A stretch of 64,000 nucleotides of DNA from Leucocoprinus leucothites. Its lineage: Eukaryota > Basidiomycota > Agaricomycetes > Agaricales > Agaricaceae. Numbering within the stretch: the first letter of the stretch is position 1; each line of letters opens with the position of its first letter. The notes under the pieces are model-generated. The model did not search any database and was not told the origin of the DNA. It saw nothing but the letters and a program-made list of their open reading frames with translations. The stretch is taken from contig JAACJO010000007.1 of the NCBI GenBank assembly GCA_013368445.1, forward strand, positions 62,001 to 126,000, in the 5' to 3' direction. This document shows, one piece after another, positions 23,777 through 34,133 of the stretch. The translations under genes and the position numbers were made by a program.

Positions 23777-25616
23777 TCACCCCACAACGCGCATATAACA
23801 TATAATTTCCCCTCCTCGTCTCGTCTTGTCTCTCCTTCCGTTACTGTCTTATACGTCGCTCGTTCCTTTCTCCCATGTACTACCCCTTCGCACATGAAAG
23901 CACTTCCTCCCCCTTCCTCCTTCTCTTCTTCGTATCCATCCCCTTCATCTGTGCTTCCCGAGTTTCTTTTCAACTTGGTGTGTCGTATCTGTACTCTCCT
24001 CTCCTTGTCTCGTCTTTAATACTCGTTTCTTTTTCTTTTTTTCTTCGAACTCTTTTGTTCTTTTGTGTGGTCCTCGCTGACTTGTTCGTCGTTTGTTATT
24101 AACGGTTTCTCCTGTTCAGATTCTGTGTCGAAAAAATAGATATGAAAAATTATGGTGTGATGTCGTGCCCCCCTTGATGAGTATAGCGTGGTGACGGGTA
24201 GGTAGAGTTGTCTGTAGTAACCCATAGCAACTTGGAAAAGGGCCGAACTATGGTTAGGTTACGAAAAAGATCGAAGGCATCATTTGAATGATTGATCTTC
24301 TCTGAGCAGACTTATCGGTTGAAGGTGCATGTCGTGTCGCATTCTTTTTTTCCTCAAGTCTCCCACTGGCTCCAGAGGGTTACGGAGAGGACGCCGTCAG
24401 CGAGTGTCCTTACTAAGGAGATGACCGGGAAACGTGTGGAAATGGATATAATTTCCGAGGGCAGGGAAGGAGTTTACTCCAGCCCGCTACTATGCAAGTG
24501 GGTGGACTTACAATTGTAAGCTGCTTTCCCGAGTCGCTTCGCCACCGTCACTAAAGCTATCTATGCAGTCGTCTCCGTGAAGATTTGGATTTACCGAGTT
24601 GGTCCACAAATGATGATATGGTAGAAGAATGGACGAGATTCGTTAACAGTTATTCGGTGTTGACATGGAGATCTCTCCGGCCAGTTAACACCCAAAGACA
24701 GATTCACATGAGTCTGATAGTAAGCGAAACACTGAAGCTGTTGAGGGCTGTTGTCGGTGATTGTCAGAGTTGTTAGGAAGTGGGCTGTTAATGTGTCTAA
24801 GGTCAATATGACTCTAATTTGACCCTTGTTTAATATTGTGTGTCCATGCTTAACCTCGCAAGTGTCTCGACGTAAGAATGGATATTGGTTGGCATGTTTT
24901 CGATTATTGGAAAACTGACAATCCTGACACGCTACGGTTACGGTAGCGTATAACCACATTGAACGCAACATACACTGGAACGATTTTGTCTGTGAGTCAT
25001 AAAAATCTGCGGGCCTTCTGCAGATCTGACTCGGGAACAATACTTCTCATCCAGAAGGTTCATCTGATACTTGCATTGAGCACGAATGGAAGCAAGGTAC
25101 AATCGGAGCTCAAGCGTTCAAGGCTACTTCCACGGAAGGTAGTACGCAGCATTAGCGCGGGGTTGAGTCAGTAGGGAATATTCCTTAGTATTCCGCAGCG
25201 GCAGGAGTGATCTTTTCCGATTCCCGACATCACGAGAAACTCGTTTCGTATGGTGTAGAGAACCATTGCTAACTCAAGCCTTCTCTCTAATGTGACACAG
25301 GTTATTGTCAAAGGACAGGGCCGGGCAGATACCATCAGATCATCAACATTGCCTCCAGTGATCTTCCCCTACCACTGGGGCGTCGAAGACGCAGGAATGA
25401 TGTTGTGTAGTAGGGAGCATGAGCAGAGCACACCCGTTACCTGCATCTCTATTCACTGTGCCCATGGAAGCTCGTCAGCTTACATCACTAAGTCTTAGAT
25501 ATATAATGGTGCACCCACCAGAGTCGATAAAGTATTCCCTCCTAAACTTCTAACCATTATCTCAAAAGTCCAACGTCCTACTCCTCCAGTCACTACTTTA
25601 TTGAAAACGCCCGTTC
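23777..25616. other. Intergenic region between NHP6 and kinase gene
   Basis: The first about 450 bases are NHP6 3' flank, CT-rich then poly-T. The remainder is diverged from its duplicate at 29540-31240. A 149-residue minus-strand frame (24591-25040) has no family resemblance and its homologous stretch in the other copy is not open, so it is not called a gene. Confidence 0.5.
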
Positions 25617-27313
25617 ATGATGCCTTTTCAGTCTACTTCTAACTTTGGTGGGCGGCGCCCATATCATCTTCAAAACCACAAGATCGATTGGGGTGTGTAC
25701 AACGCCAACGAAGCTTTTCAGCCACCCGCTAAGTCCACTGACTTCAACTATCTGATAGATCTGAGGCTATTACATGCACTGATAAAAGTGCTAAGTACCT
25801 CTCAGCGTAGAGCGGCTATGGAAGAGCTCAGGGGTGACAGTGCCCAAGTCCTAATTGATTTCTTGTATATTGTATGCTAGCAGTCTTGTTGCTGTTGGCA
25901 CTGGACATATAACTGACTTTCCGCTTTTTCTATAGCTAGGACTCCTTCAGTCAAGTTTACCATACCCAGGACTTCGCAAACATATCATCCGAGCACTCTA
26001 CAAACTCTGCAAATCCTCAATGCTCTACCCACAGTGTCTTGTATTGAAGGATAATATTGTTATGTCTGGTGAACCAGAAACTGGCGGCGGGTTTGGTGAC
26101 ATCTACCGAGGGTGGTTCCGTGGAAAAAGTCTCTGTTTAAAGGCTGTACGTATCTTCAAGAGATCTGAAACAGATGTCATGTTAAAGGTATGTTTAATCG
26201 TTTATACTTTAACTTCAACTTGATCACTATACTTACGGTCATTAGCACCAGGCCTTTGCCAAGGAAGCTATACTCTGGGGACAACTTCATCATCCCAACA
26301 TAGCCCCCTTCTACGGCATCTATCACTTGAATGAATCACGAAATAGAATTTATCTTGTTTCTCCGTGGATGCAAAAAGGGAACCTCGTAGATTACCTGAA
26401 TGCGAATCCGCTTGTCACTCGTATGCCTTTCGTGGGTGTCCATGACATTTTTGATTTCCAGTTTTCTAAAAAATCACTCGTTTCTTTGCTTTTAGGTTCT
26501 GGACGTCGCGAAAGGTCTCGATTACTTGCATAGCGAGAATATAATCCACGGTGACTTGAAAGGGGTTCGCTTTTCTACCCTCCGCTTTTAACATGATTTC
26601 GCTGACTAGAGTCTCCATATAGGCGAATGTCCTTGTTTCGGATGCTGGGGTCGCTTGTATCACTGACTTTGGACTATCCACTATCTTGACTGGTAACGCA
26701 TTCGCCTACACCCCTGACACTGGCCCCTTGGCATTTTCGTTCCGCTGGCTTGCTCCAGAGCTTCTGGCAATCGGCAACTCGAACCAGTGGCCCACCAAGT
26801 TTAGTGACGTATGGTCCTTTGGATCTGTCTGCTACCAGGTTAGCCCATTAATTTCTCTGGTTTGATGAAGGCTGATTGCATACCTGTGGGAGATAGATCT
26901 TCTCTCGGAAATTGCCTTTTTATGAATACCTGACTGATGTCCAAGTAATCTGTGCCGTTTTCTTGGGTAAGTTACCAATCCGTCCGCAAGGGGGGGTTTC
27001 ACCCAGCAGAGATAGGATTGACGATGATATGTGGAGGATTATGAATCACTGCTGGGCAAGGACCCCTGAGGAACGTCCGACATGCCAGCAAATTCTAGAA
27101 TCTCTTCGAAGACTGGGAGTCGTTCCGGGAGGACAAGAGGGAGGAGGCTCAGACAAAGCACTTCGGGCTTGCCAGGCGTTTCGGGCTGCTATGCATACCA
27201 ATAGCCCCAAGTTCATCGAATCATCCATGGTCATGGACATACTTACAGGAGTGAGTATCAGATTTCGCAGCGGTGTATTTCCAAAGCTTACGTTGTTTGC
27301 TTACCAGCTTTAA
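25617..27313 (+). CDS. TKL-like protein kinase (intact copy)
   Basis: Predicted Ser/Thr or dual-specificity kinase of the TKL-like group greatly expanded in Agaricomycetes; targets unknown. Exons 25617-25692, 25759-25871, 25936-26187, 26246-26431, 26496-26564, 26623-26838, 26897-27250 and 27308-27313 give exactly 423 residues. An about 115-residue helical N-terminal region with no recognised domain precedes the kinase. Motifs: glycine loop GGGFGDIYRG, ATP-binding Lys in LCLKAVRI, LHHPNIAPFYG, the catalytic loop HGDLKGANVL (HGD instead of HRD, with catalytic Asp and metal-binding Asn kept), DFGLS, APELL, and subdomain IX SDVWSFGSVCYQ. CWARTPEERPTCQQILE closes the C-lobe. All catalytic residues are present. 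It is part of the duplicated block, and its downstream twin is frameshifted. Confidence 0.9.
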
Positions 27314-27760
27314 TTTTATTAGTCAAAGTCAATCAACTCGTTGTTATAGAGAGATATGGACCCTACGCATGGAATAAAGCATGCTAACCGTTGACTTAAG
27401 TAACATAGGGTCTATTGGATATCGCTACGCCTGGATTTATGATGTATTAACAAGGCTGTTATTGGACATTCATTAAAGGAGTAAATGTCTAATTAGGTCG
27501 TAAGCTTTCGTGGATTGACTTTAAAGCTAGTAGGGCCCATGACGTTTAGTATTGCTTGTCTACAGTATATAGAAGGAATAGAAATACGCAACTTGTCTGA
27601 GAATTCGTTCAAGTTTCAACTGATCATATTGAACAATTATTGGATCGAGTCTATTTGTGACTTGGGGGATACGGCTACCTGTCGATCCGCGCAAGAAATT
27701 GAAAGTGCCTTGCTGCCTAAGCATAAGTAGTGTCCGTTTACAGGTTGGGCGATTCTAACC
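27314..27760. other. Intergenic region after intact kinase
   Basis: AT-rich with no gene recognised. A 71-residue frame at 27515-27730 has no resemblance to anything I know. Confidence 0.4.
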
Positions 27761-28620
27761 TCGTAATGAACATAACCGAAAGCCCATATGTCACCGCTCT
27801 TAACATCGCAGCTAGCTTCTCCGACACATCAACCAATCTCTGTGCCTCATGTTCAAATGCAACTTTGTCCTAGAAACCAGTGGCATCCATCAACCCAGGC
27901 AAGGTAGTCGCACCATGACCTAACCATTTTCCAGGCACAGCACCTACGTGCTTGAACTACTCATGGTCTTTGGTGCCTTCCTCGGAGATAAGTCCACGCT
28001 CGAAGGATCGGAGTTTGTCATTGACGAGTCGGACGTGATAAACGGTCACGTTTATGATCATAACCGTGGTGGTGGACATCCCCACGAGAACTAAACCTAG
28101 CATTTATCGTCAAAGTCTTCCGAGTAGATTCTCAAAATCGCTTGGTAGAAGTGGTGACCGTAATCACTCCAAATCCAAGCTCTGATGCGATGGAAGAGTG
28201 TCCTGAAGATCGAAAATCTGTGTAGGTGATAATGATGATGCGGCCTATGCCTATGATCACACCTGTGGTATTTCAGAAGCCCGGGGTGAGCCAGCGATAG
28301 GTGTAGCCAGTGGTGGAGCTGGTGTTGTCTGGATAAGCAATTGTGTTATTGGTGAAGACCGATGGCAGTCCAGAATCTGGAATGCGGGCGTCACCATTCC
28401 GGCCAAGCAGGACATTTGCCTATCACGGGTAAGCAGCAGTTTAGGAGAGCGGCTCCAGTGCTTATAGGTCTCTGTCAAATCACCGTGAATGGTGTACTCA
28501 CGGTGTAAGCTAGGATAGCTTCTTTAGTGAGAATCTGACGAGGCGAGGTTAGATAAATAATGGCAATTGAAGAGTTCATCTTACCTTCATGATAGTCTAT
28601 GAGTCGCCTTCGTGAAGGGT
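27761..28620 (-). pseudogene. Relic of a third TKL-like kinase, antisense, interrupted
   Basis: On the minus strand, decayed kinase exons follow in the right order. They are RRRLIDYHEG (about 28595), LHREYTIHGDLTE (28471-28510, equivalent of LHSENIIHGDLKG), and after an AG acceptor ANVLLGRNGDARI, then PDSGLPSV where DFG has become DSG. Next come TNNTIAYPDNTSSTTGYTYR and WLTPGF, where APE is lost (28273-28420), and finally CDVKSGDIWAFGYVHYE (27761-27811), still followed by a GT donor. Normally about 20 residues separate the last two blocks; here about 450 bases of unrelated sequence intervene (see the peptidase fragment). Stops and lost DFG/APE motifs show it is dead. It is distinct from the two sense-strand kinase copies. 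Confidence 0.7.
27812..28075 (-). pseudogene. Glutamate-carboxypeptidase-like fragment (TFR-dimer region)
   Basis: Lying inside the antisense kinase relic and in the same orientation, the minus strand reads RLVNDKLRSFERGLISEEG, TKDHE, a TAG stop, then FKHVGAVPGKWLGHGATTLP, GLMDATGF, stop, and EHEAQRLVDVSEKLAAMLR. The pattern is that of the transferrin-receptor-like dimerisation domain at the C-terminus of fungal glutamate carboxypeptidase II-type peptidases (ND.L..FERGF...EG ... APG.WLGYGATT.PGL.EA). Only this end is present and it contains stops. It probably arrived as an inserted fragment. A decayed HYH-like trace just upstream (about 28210-28235) might be more of it. Confidence 0.5.
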
Positions 28621-28977
28621 TTGTAACACCTTGAGACAGAGTTTCTGGTCCCAGGACTTGGGCATTTTTGAATCTGGGCAATGTCCCAGGAGAATCGGAA
28701 GGGGTAAATAGGCCCGGCGTTGAGACCTGAGCGTTTGGAAATTTCATGGGCCAAAAACCGTCCGGCCAATCCCAAACGCTATATGGAGCAGTTTGTTGGG
28801 TGAAAAAGAAATCCTGATGTGTATTGAGTCTGGCAGCGGGACCTTAGAGCTGAAAAGGATAATTCGAAGACGCGTAACATTCATTGATACATATGTACGC
28901 GTTATGTGTATAAGTTTGGTCTCCGATCCCACCAAGTACCTTCTCCATTGATGTCGATGAGGCTCACGCCTCATTTT
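28621..28977. other. Region between kinase relic and duplicated block
   Basis: The minus strand may hold further decayed 5' sequence of the antisense kinase, since a 90-residue frame at 28475-28747 covers it, but no kinase motif is recognisable beyond about 28620. Confidence 0.3.
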
Positions 28978-29114
28978 CGACTTTCAGTCCACCTTTCAAA
29001 TCTATCTCATGTATACTCTACCAATGTTTTTTTACTTTCTTCTTCTTCCTAACTTTATCACTTTACCTTGCCCTCATCCATAAACACCTCAATTCTGATC
29101 TATGTTCCCCGACA

Positions 29115-29539
29115 TGCAAAGACCCCGAAAAAGTTGACGAGGCTTCTTCGCGCAGCACAAAGGTGAAAAAGGATTCCAAGGCACCCAAGTGCGTATTGTC
29201 CGCGTACATGTTCTTTAGTCAGGACTGGTGCGAGAGGATCAAGGCTGAGAACCCGGATGCTGGGTTCGGTGAAGTTGGAAAGCTTCTCGGTCCCAAGTGG
29301 AAAGAGATGGATAATGAGGAGAAAAAGGTGGGTCTGTGCATTTTGGGGGACTAGTCTCTTGCTGATGTGATAGATAACCATATGTTGACCAAGCTTCTGC
29401 TGACAAGACGAGAGCTGAGAGGGAAAAGGCCGGCTACGATGTGTGTTCTCGGTGCTCGCCTTTTCAGCACGCGTATTAACCTTATCATCAGCAGGGCAAG
29501 AAGAGCGCAAGCGATGATGGAGGTGAAGACGACGAGTAA
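29115..29539 (+). pseudogene. NHP6-like HMG-box pseudogene
   Basis: Equivalent of NHP6 exons 2-4: 29115-29327 (213 bases, same length as the original), 29378-29440 and 29495-29539. Exon 1 with the start codon is absent. The splice acceptor before exon 2 has changed from CAG to CAT, and the acceptor before exon 3 from AG to AA. Coding changes hit conserved basic residues: APKR becomes APKC and DWRE becomes DWCE. No in-frame ATG precedes the box. Introns are retained, so it arose by DNA duplication, not reverse transcription. Confidence 0.85.
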
Positions 29540-31240
29540 TCACCCACAGTGCGCATATACTGTATAATTTCCCCTCCTCGTCTCGTCTCGTCTCTCCTTC
29601 CGTTACTGTCTTATACGTCGCTCCTTCCTTTCTCCCATGTACTACCCCTTCGCACATGAAAGCACTTCCTCCATTCCTAATATCCATCTCCCCTCGCCTG
29701 TGCTTCCCGAGTTTTTTCGACTTGATGTGTCGTATCTGTACCCTCCTCTCCTTTCTCTCGTCTCTAATCCTCGCTTCATTTTTTCTCGAACTCTTTGTTC
29801 CTTTGTGTGGACCTCACTGACTTGTTCGTCGTTTGTTATTAACAGTTTCTCGTGTTCAGATTCTGTGCCGAAAATTTAGATATGAAGAGTTATGGTGTGA
29901 TGTTGTATCCCCTTGAAGAATATAGTGTGACGACAGGTAGGTGTAGTCGTCTGTAGTAACCCATAGCAACTTGGAGAAGGCTGTCGCATTCTTTCCTATT
30001 AGCCTCGGAAAGTCACTAGAAGGACGCCGTCGGTGAGTGTCCTTAATAGGGGCACAGCCGGGCAGCCTGTGGCACTCATGCTGACAGTAGTTTCGTCAGT
30101 CTCGAAATAGAAACATCAGTCATCCGCGACACAAGCGCCCATATGTTGCCCGTCTATTCTGTATACTCGCTGGCGCTACGACTCTTTTTATCTCAGGGCC
30201 ATGGGTTACAGGTTATACCCTGCGGGCTAAATTGGGAAACCAAAACTCTGGTTGTTAAATATTACAGAGACGACTATGTACATGATAGCTTTTAGTGACC
30301 GTTATCGGCGATTGACAGTCTAATTGCCAGGCTGTTAACGTATCCAGGGTCAACATGACCCTGACTTATCTTTGTGGGTTCACCATCGTGTGTCCATGTC
30401 GTATTAGACAACCCGTAAGTATTCCGAAGTATTCCGGAGTAGTAAGTTAAGAATGAATTGGCGGAGAAGCTAGGAGTCCCCGACCTACCATGGTTTGAAT
30501 AATTAATCATACATGACAATAGAACCGTGTCTGTGATTCACAAGTCCACGAGGCTTTTGCCTGAGGTCTGGGTCGATACTACTACTACTAACCAGGAAGT
30601 CCGCCTAACATCGGTGATCGAATTCAATTAAAAGTGAACAAAGAGAAGCAAGGTACGGCCATATTAGGTACCGAGAAACAAAAAAACGTGGCTATTTGCG
30701 GGGTTCCAATATCCTGTGTTAGGCGGAGATTCCAGGACTGCCGCCGCCTTGGGTTTGCCCTAAGAGGACTATGAACTCCGCCAAGGCGTATACAGTAAGA
30801 GGTATAAGAATTTTTGCGTTTACTCACGTTGCAGTACGTAGAGCGGCAGGAGTCTACTACTTGAGAGCCAGCGAGATTTGTTTTTCTAGGACATGGGGAC
30901 ATATTACAGAAGGCTACCCCAAGTAAGGCTGGGTGGATGGCGCTGGATCGTGGTGTTTTGAACCCTGGCGGCTATCAGCACCGTCCCTCATCTGGCGTTA
31001 ATTTCATTACCTCTGGGAAATACAGCTTAAGCTCATAACGATGTTCTGTCAGCAGTACGAGTACGGCTCACCCTGTGCCCACCATCCCGCCCAAATGCGC
31101 CATATAAGCCCGTCGGCTCGGCACTATTGCAGTGGCATACCCGACAAAGCATTCCTTCCTCGATTTATTTCTAAACACAAAACCTCGAGTCCCAAGTACT
31201 ACCCCTCCAATCTCCCCTTTAGCGAGAACGTTCGCGCGTG
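29540..31240. other. Duplicated spacer between dead HMG copy and kinase copy
   Basis: Parallels 23777-25616. The HMG 3' flank match is strong to about 29990, then patchy (shared GGACGCCGTC at about 30022, GTGTGTCCATG at about 30388). No gene was recognised; short minus-strand frames at 30292-30519 and 30624-30902 lack support. Confidence 0.5.
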
Positions 31241-32932
31241 ATGTACTTCCGATGTACTTTCGATCATGGGCATCGCCTACACCACCTCCAAGATCAGAGG
31301 ATTAACTGGGGTATGTCTAAAGCCGACAAAGCTTGCAATTGACCTCTAGGCTGACTAACCTCATTGAACTATCTCATAGACCAGAGCCTATTACGCGCAC
31401 TTTCAGAAGTGCTACGCACATCTCGGCGTAGGGCGGCAATGCAAGAGCTCAGAGGTGACGATGCGCAAGTCCTAATTGACTTCTTGTATACTGTAAATAT
31501 CGTAGTCTCAACATCGCTGTTGGCATATGAGACATAACTTACTGTCTGCTTTTGATATAGCTGGGTATCTTCCAGTCGGATTTTCCATGTCCGGGGTTTC
31601 GCAAGCATATCATTCGAGCGCTCTACAAGATCTGCAAATCCTCAATGCTCTACCCAGTGTCTCGTGTTGAGGGATATTGATGTATCCAGCGATCGAGAAG
31701 CTTGGGGTGGGTTTGGTGATATTCACCGAGGGTGGTTCCGTGGAGAGAGCCTCTGTTTGAAGGTTGTGCGCACCTTCAAGAGGTCAGAAAAAGATGCCAT
31801 GTTAAAGGTTTGTTTAATCAACCGTACTTCCGAGCCAATTTGATCACTATACTTATGGTCATTAGCACCAGATCTTTGTCAAGGAAGCTATGCTCTGGGG
31901 ACAGCTTCATCATCCCAATATAGCTCCCTTCTACGGCATCTATCACCTAGATGAATCACGAGGCAGGATTTGCCTTGTTTCTCCCTGGATGGAAAGAGGA
32001 AGCCTCATAGATTACCTGAATGCAAATCCTCTTGTCACGCGTATGCCTTTTGTATGTGTCCATAACATTTCAATTTCCAGCTTGCTAACAAATCACTTGT
32101 TTCTTTGCTTTTAGGTGCTTGACATCGCGCAGGGTCTGGATTACTTGCATAACGAGAATATAGTCCACGGTGACTTGAAAGGGGTATGTCTTTCTGCTCG
32201 CCATGTTTAACGTGATTTCGCTGACCAGAGACGCGTAGGCAAATGTCCTCATTTCAGATACCGGGGTCGCTTGCATCACTGACTTTGGACTATCCACCGT
32301 CTTGACCGGTAACACATTCGCCTACACCCCTGGTACTGGCCCCATCGCATTTTCGCTCCCTTGGCTTGCTCCAGAGCTTCTGACAATCAAAAACTCGAAC
32401 CAGTTGCCCACTAAGTCTAGTGATGTATGGGCCTTTGGATCTGTTTGCTACGAGGTCAGCTCTCAATTCTCTAGTGATGGCAAAGACTCATGTTCGCACC
32501 CTATGGGAGATAGATTTTCTCCCGGAAGTTACCTTTTTATGAATGCACGAATGATGGTCAGATAATTTGTGCCATTTTATTGTGCGGCAGGCCACCAGCC
32601 CGCCCACGAAGAGGGATTTCATCTAGCGGGGATGAGATTGACGACGATGTGTGGAGGCTTATGAATCGATGTTGGGTAAGGGAGCCTGAGAAACGTCCGA
32701 CGTGCCAGGAAATTATAAAATCCCTTCAACTTGAACTGGGTGTCATCCCGAGACGACAAGAAGGAAGGGGCTCAGGGAAAGCACTTCAGGCTTGCCAGGC
32801 ATTTCGGGCTGCTATGTGTACCTCCAGCCCCTTCATCGAACCGTCTGTGGTCATGAATATACTTATGAGAGTACGTATCCGATTTCGCAGCGGTGTATTT
32901 CAAAGCTTACACTATTTGCTTACTAGCTTTAA
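31241..32932 (+). pseudogene. TKL-like protein kinase, frameshifted second copy
   Basis: Paralogue of the kinase at 25617 with all eight exon positions preserved: 31241-31310, 31380-31492, 31561 onward, and so on to CTTTAA at 32927-32932. It begins MYFRCTFDHGHRLHHLQDQR. In exon 3, CTCTACCCACAGTGT of the intact copy reads CTCTACCCAGTGT here. This 2-base loss, with a further 3-base loss within the next about 50 bases, throws the frame into a TGA at 31678-31680, before the glycine loop. Downstream motifs are all readable in their own frames: HGDLKG, DFGLSTVLTGN, APELLTI, SSDVWAFGSVCYE, CWVREPEKRPTCQEII. So the lesion is single and possibly young; a sequencing error cannot be excluded. The translated fragment would carry only the N-terminal helical region. 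Confidence 0.75.
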
Positions 32933-33707
32933 TTGTCCAATCAAAATAAATGTTGCTGAGCATCTGAGTACAGCAAAATATCTCCTAACCGATAGGCTTC
33001 CGTCACCACTTGGTGTTTTCGGTTATGACAGATTATCAGGCTTGAAGGGGGTAGAAAAGTATAGTAATACTATTTTAACTTGTTTTTCGAGAGAATACAT
33101 ACATGGACACTAAAGACACTGAAGTAAAGCATTCGCAGAGAAATAGCCTGAGTGCCGCGGACTTCACGAGAGTGGGCCCTCAAAGCATTATCAACTTTCT
33201 GGTTGAAGTTGGAGTGCTTGAAGTGAGCCAAAAGTTGTTGAGTGACTGCCTGGGCTTGAAGGTAACCACGGCAGGTTCGAACATCCTCTTCGCACCGCTG
33301 GACAAGATTCTCTTCATTATCGAGCCAATATCCATCCACCGGAATAGGCTGCTTGTTGGCCAGGTCGCATGGGATGTTTCTTGTGATTGAACTTTTTTCT
33401 CAAAACTCGGGGTCCCTTCTTTTAGCTTGTGTTTGCTCGGAAAGGATCCAACGTGGTGGATACCGTGAAGCGATTTAAATATGACATAGAGAGCGACTGA
33501 CGGACTTGTTTTGTATACCACCTGCATTTGTAACATCGGCGCCTTTAGCATTTGCATTGACACTGTACACATATACATGTTGCATTAATAGGCTCTGGTT
33601 TCTTATTTTTCAAAGCTTCCTGTTGTGTCTGAGCGTCAAACAAGGGCGATTGCGGTACTAAAACTGAGCCGTACCTGCTCAAAGAAATGTTATGGACAAC
33701 AGCGGCA
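32933..33707. other. Intergenic region with dispersed-repeat trace
   Basis: About 32986-33034 resembles 16627-16675 (TAACCGATAG, CTTCCGTCA, TATGACAGATTA in the same order). Overlapping frames of 89-132 residues occur at 33070-33578 on both strands (for example one beginning MDTKDTEVKHSQRNSLSAAD at 33103). None resembles a known family, and codon evidence does not choose between them. Confidence 0.35.
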
Positions 33708-34040
33708 TCAAGACGATGATGTTTCTTTTGTTTTGTCCAACACCGCAGCATCTGAAGATCGCTCATCCTCCGACTCCTTTTCAAGAGCTGTTAGAAGTAG
33801 ATCCAGGTTCTCTATAATCCCGTCTAATCGCTCTTCAACGCCTTTTGCAACACCGTCAGCGGCAGTGAGTCGTCTCAGTAGCTCAGGGACCTGAGGGTCA
33901 TCGGAGTCCTCCGGGGTATCTTCCTGAGACTGAGTAAGGATAGAAGCCAACAGAGCCATATCCGACTCCAAGCTGGGGCTCGATTTCTCGGAATCTAAGC
34001 TTGGCTTTGTGTCGTGTACGGTGCTTTTGTCAAGGGCCAT
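33708..34040 (-). CDS. Small acidic coiled-coil protein, unknown function
   Basis: A single-exon frame of 110 residues from ATG 34040 (MALDKSTVHDTKPSLDSEKS). An upstream in-frame start is possible but would run into the divergent gene's promoter. The N-terminal half is Ser/Asp/Glu-rich. The centre, PELLRRLTAADGVAKGVEER then LDGIIENLDLLLTALEKE, is a clear amphipathic heptad pattern, so an oligomerising helix is likely. The tail is acidic and Ser-rich. I do not recognise the family. The start codon is only 93 bases from that of the THO subunit gene on the opposite strand, which suggests a shared promoter. Confidence 0.65.
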   Translation of the reverse strand: MALDKSTVHDTKPSLDSEKSSPSLESDMALLASILTQSQEDTPEDSDDPQVPELLRRLTAADGVAKGVEERLDGIIENLDLLLTALEKESEDERSSDAAVLDKTKETSSS

Positions 34041-34133
34041 GATGATCTGTCTCCACTGCCCTCCAGCGCCCCTTGATCCTGAATAAGACGTACCATCAAA
34101 ACTGACGCGCTTTCTCAACTCCGACCAGCACCC
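34041..34133. promoter_or_regulatory. Compact divergent promoter (small coiled-coil gene / THO1)
   Basis: Only 93 bases separate two start codons facing away from each other, so the two genes must share regulatory DNA. No specific motif was identified. Confidence 0.45.

Larger units (their letters stand above)
23211..27313 (+). repeat. Segmental duplication, intact copy (HMG + kinase)
   Basis: From within intron 1 of NHP6 (TTTCAGTCCAC at 23211) to the kinase stop codon, the order of sequence is repeated at 28978-32932. Matching blocks seen are HMG exons 2-4 and the 3' flank, GTAGTAACCCATAGCAACTT at about 24212, GTGTGTCCATG at about 24837 against 30388, and the whole kinase gene. Intervening parts have diverged with small deletions. 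This copy is the functional-looking one. Confidence 0.8.
28978..32932 (+). repeat. Segmental duplication, decayed copy (HMG + kinase)
   Basis: Second copy of 23211-27313. Its left border falls within NHP6 intron 1, so the first exon, start codon and promoter of NHP6 were never included. It carries a dead HMG gene and a frameshifted kinase. A stretch of about 70 bases present near 24250-24330 is missing after 29980. Confidence 0.8.

Noticed and set aside
24591..25040. A 149-residue minus-strand frame between NHP6 and the kinase.
   Set aside because: No family resemblance; the duplicated stretch at about 30100-30550 does not keep the frame, so it is probably a chance frame in spacer DNA.
29163..29354. 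An intact short HMG protein starting at 29163.
   Set aside because: The codon there is GTG, not ATG, the reading runs into retained intron sequence, and both acceptors are destroyed; it is part of the pseudogene.
33070..33578. Protein-coding gene in overlapping 89-132-residue frames on both strands.
   Set aside because: Three competing frames overlap, none resembles a known family, and a dispersed-repeat trace lies at the edge; not enough to call a gene.
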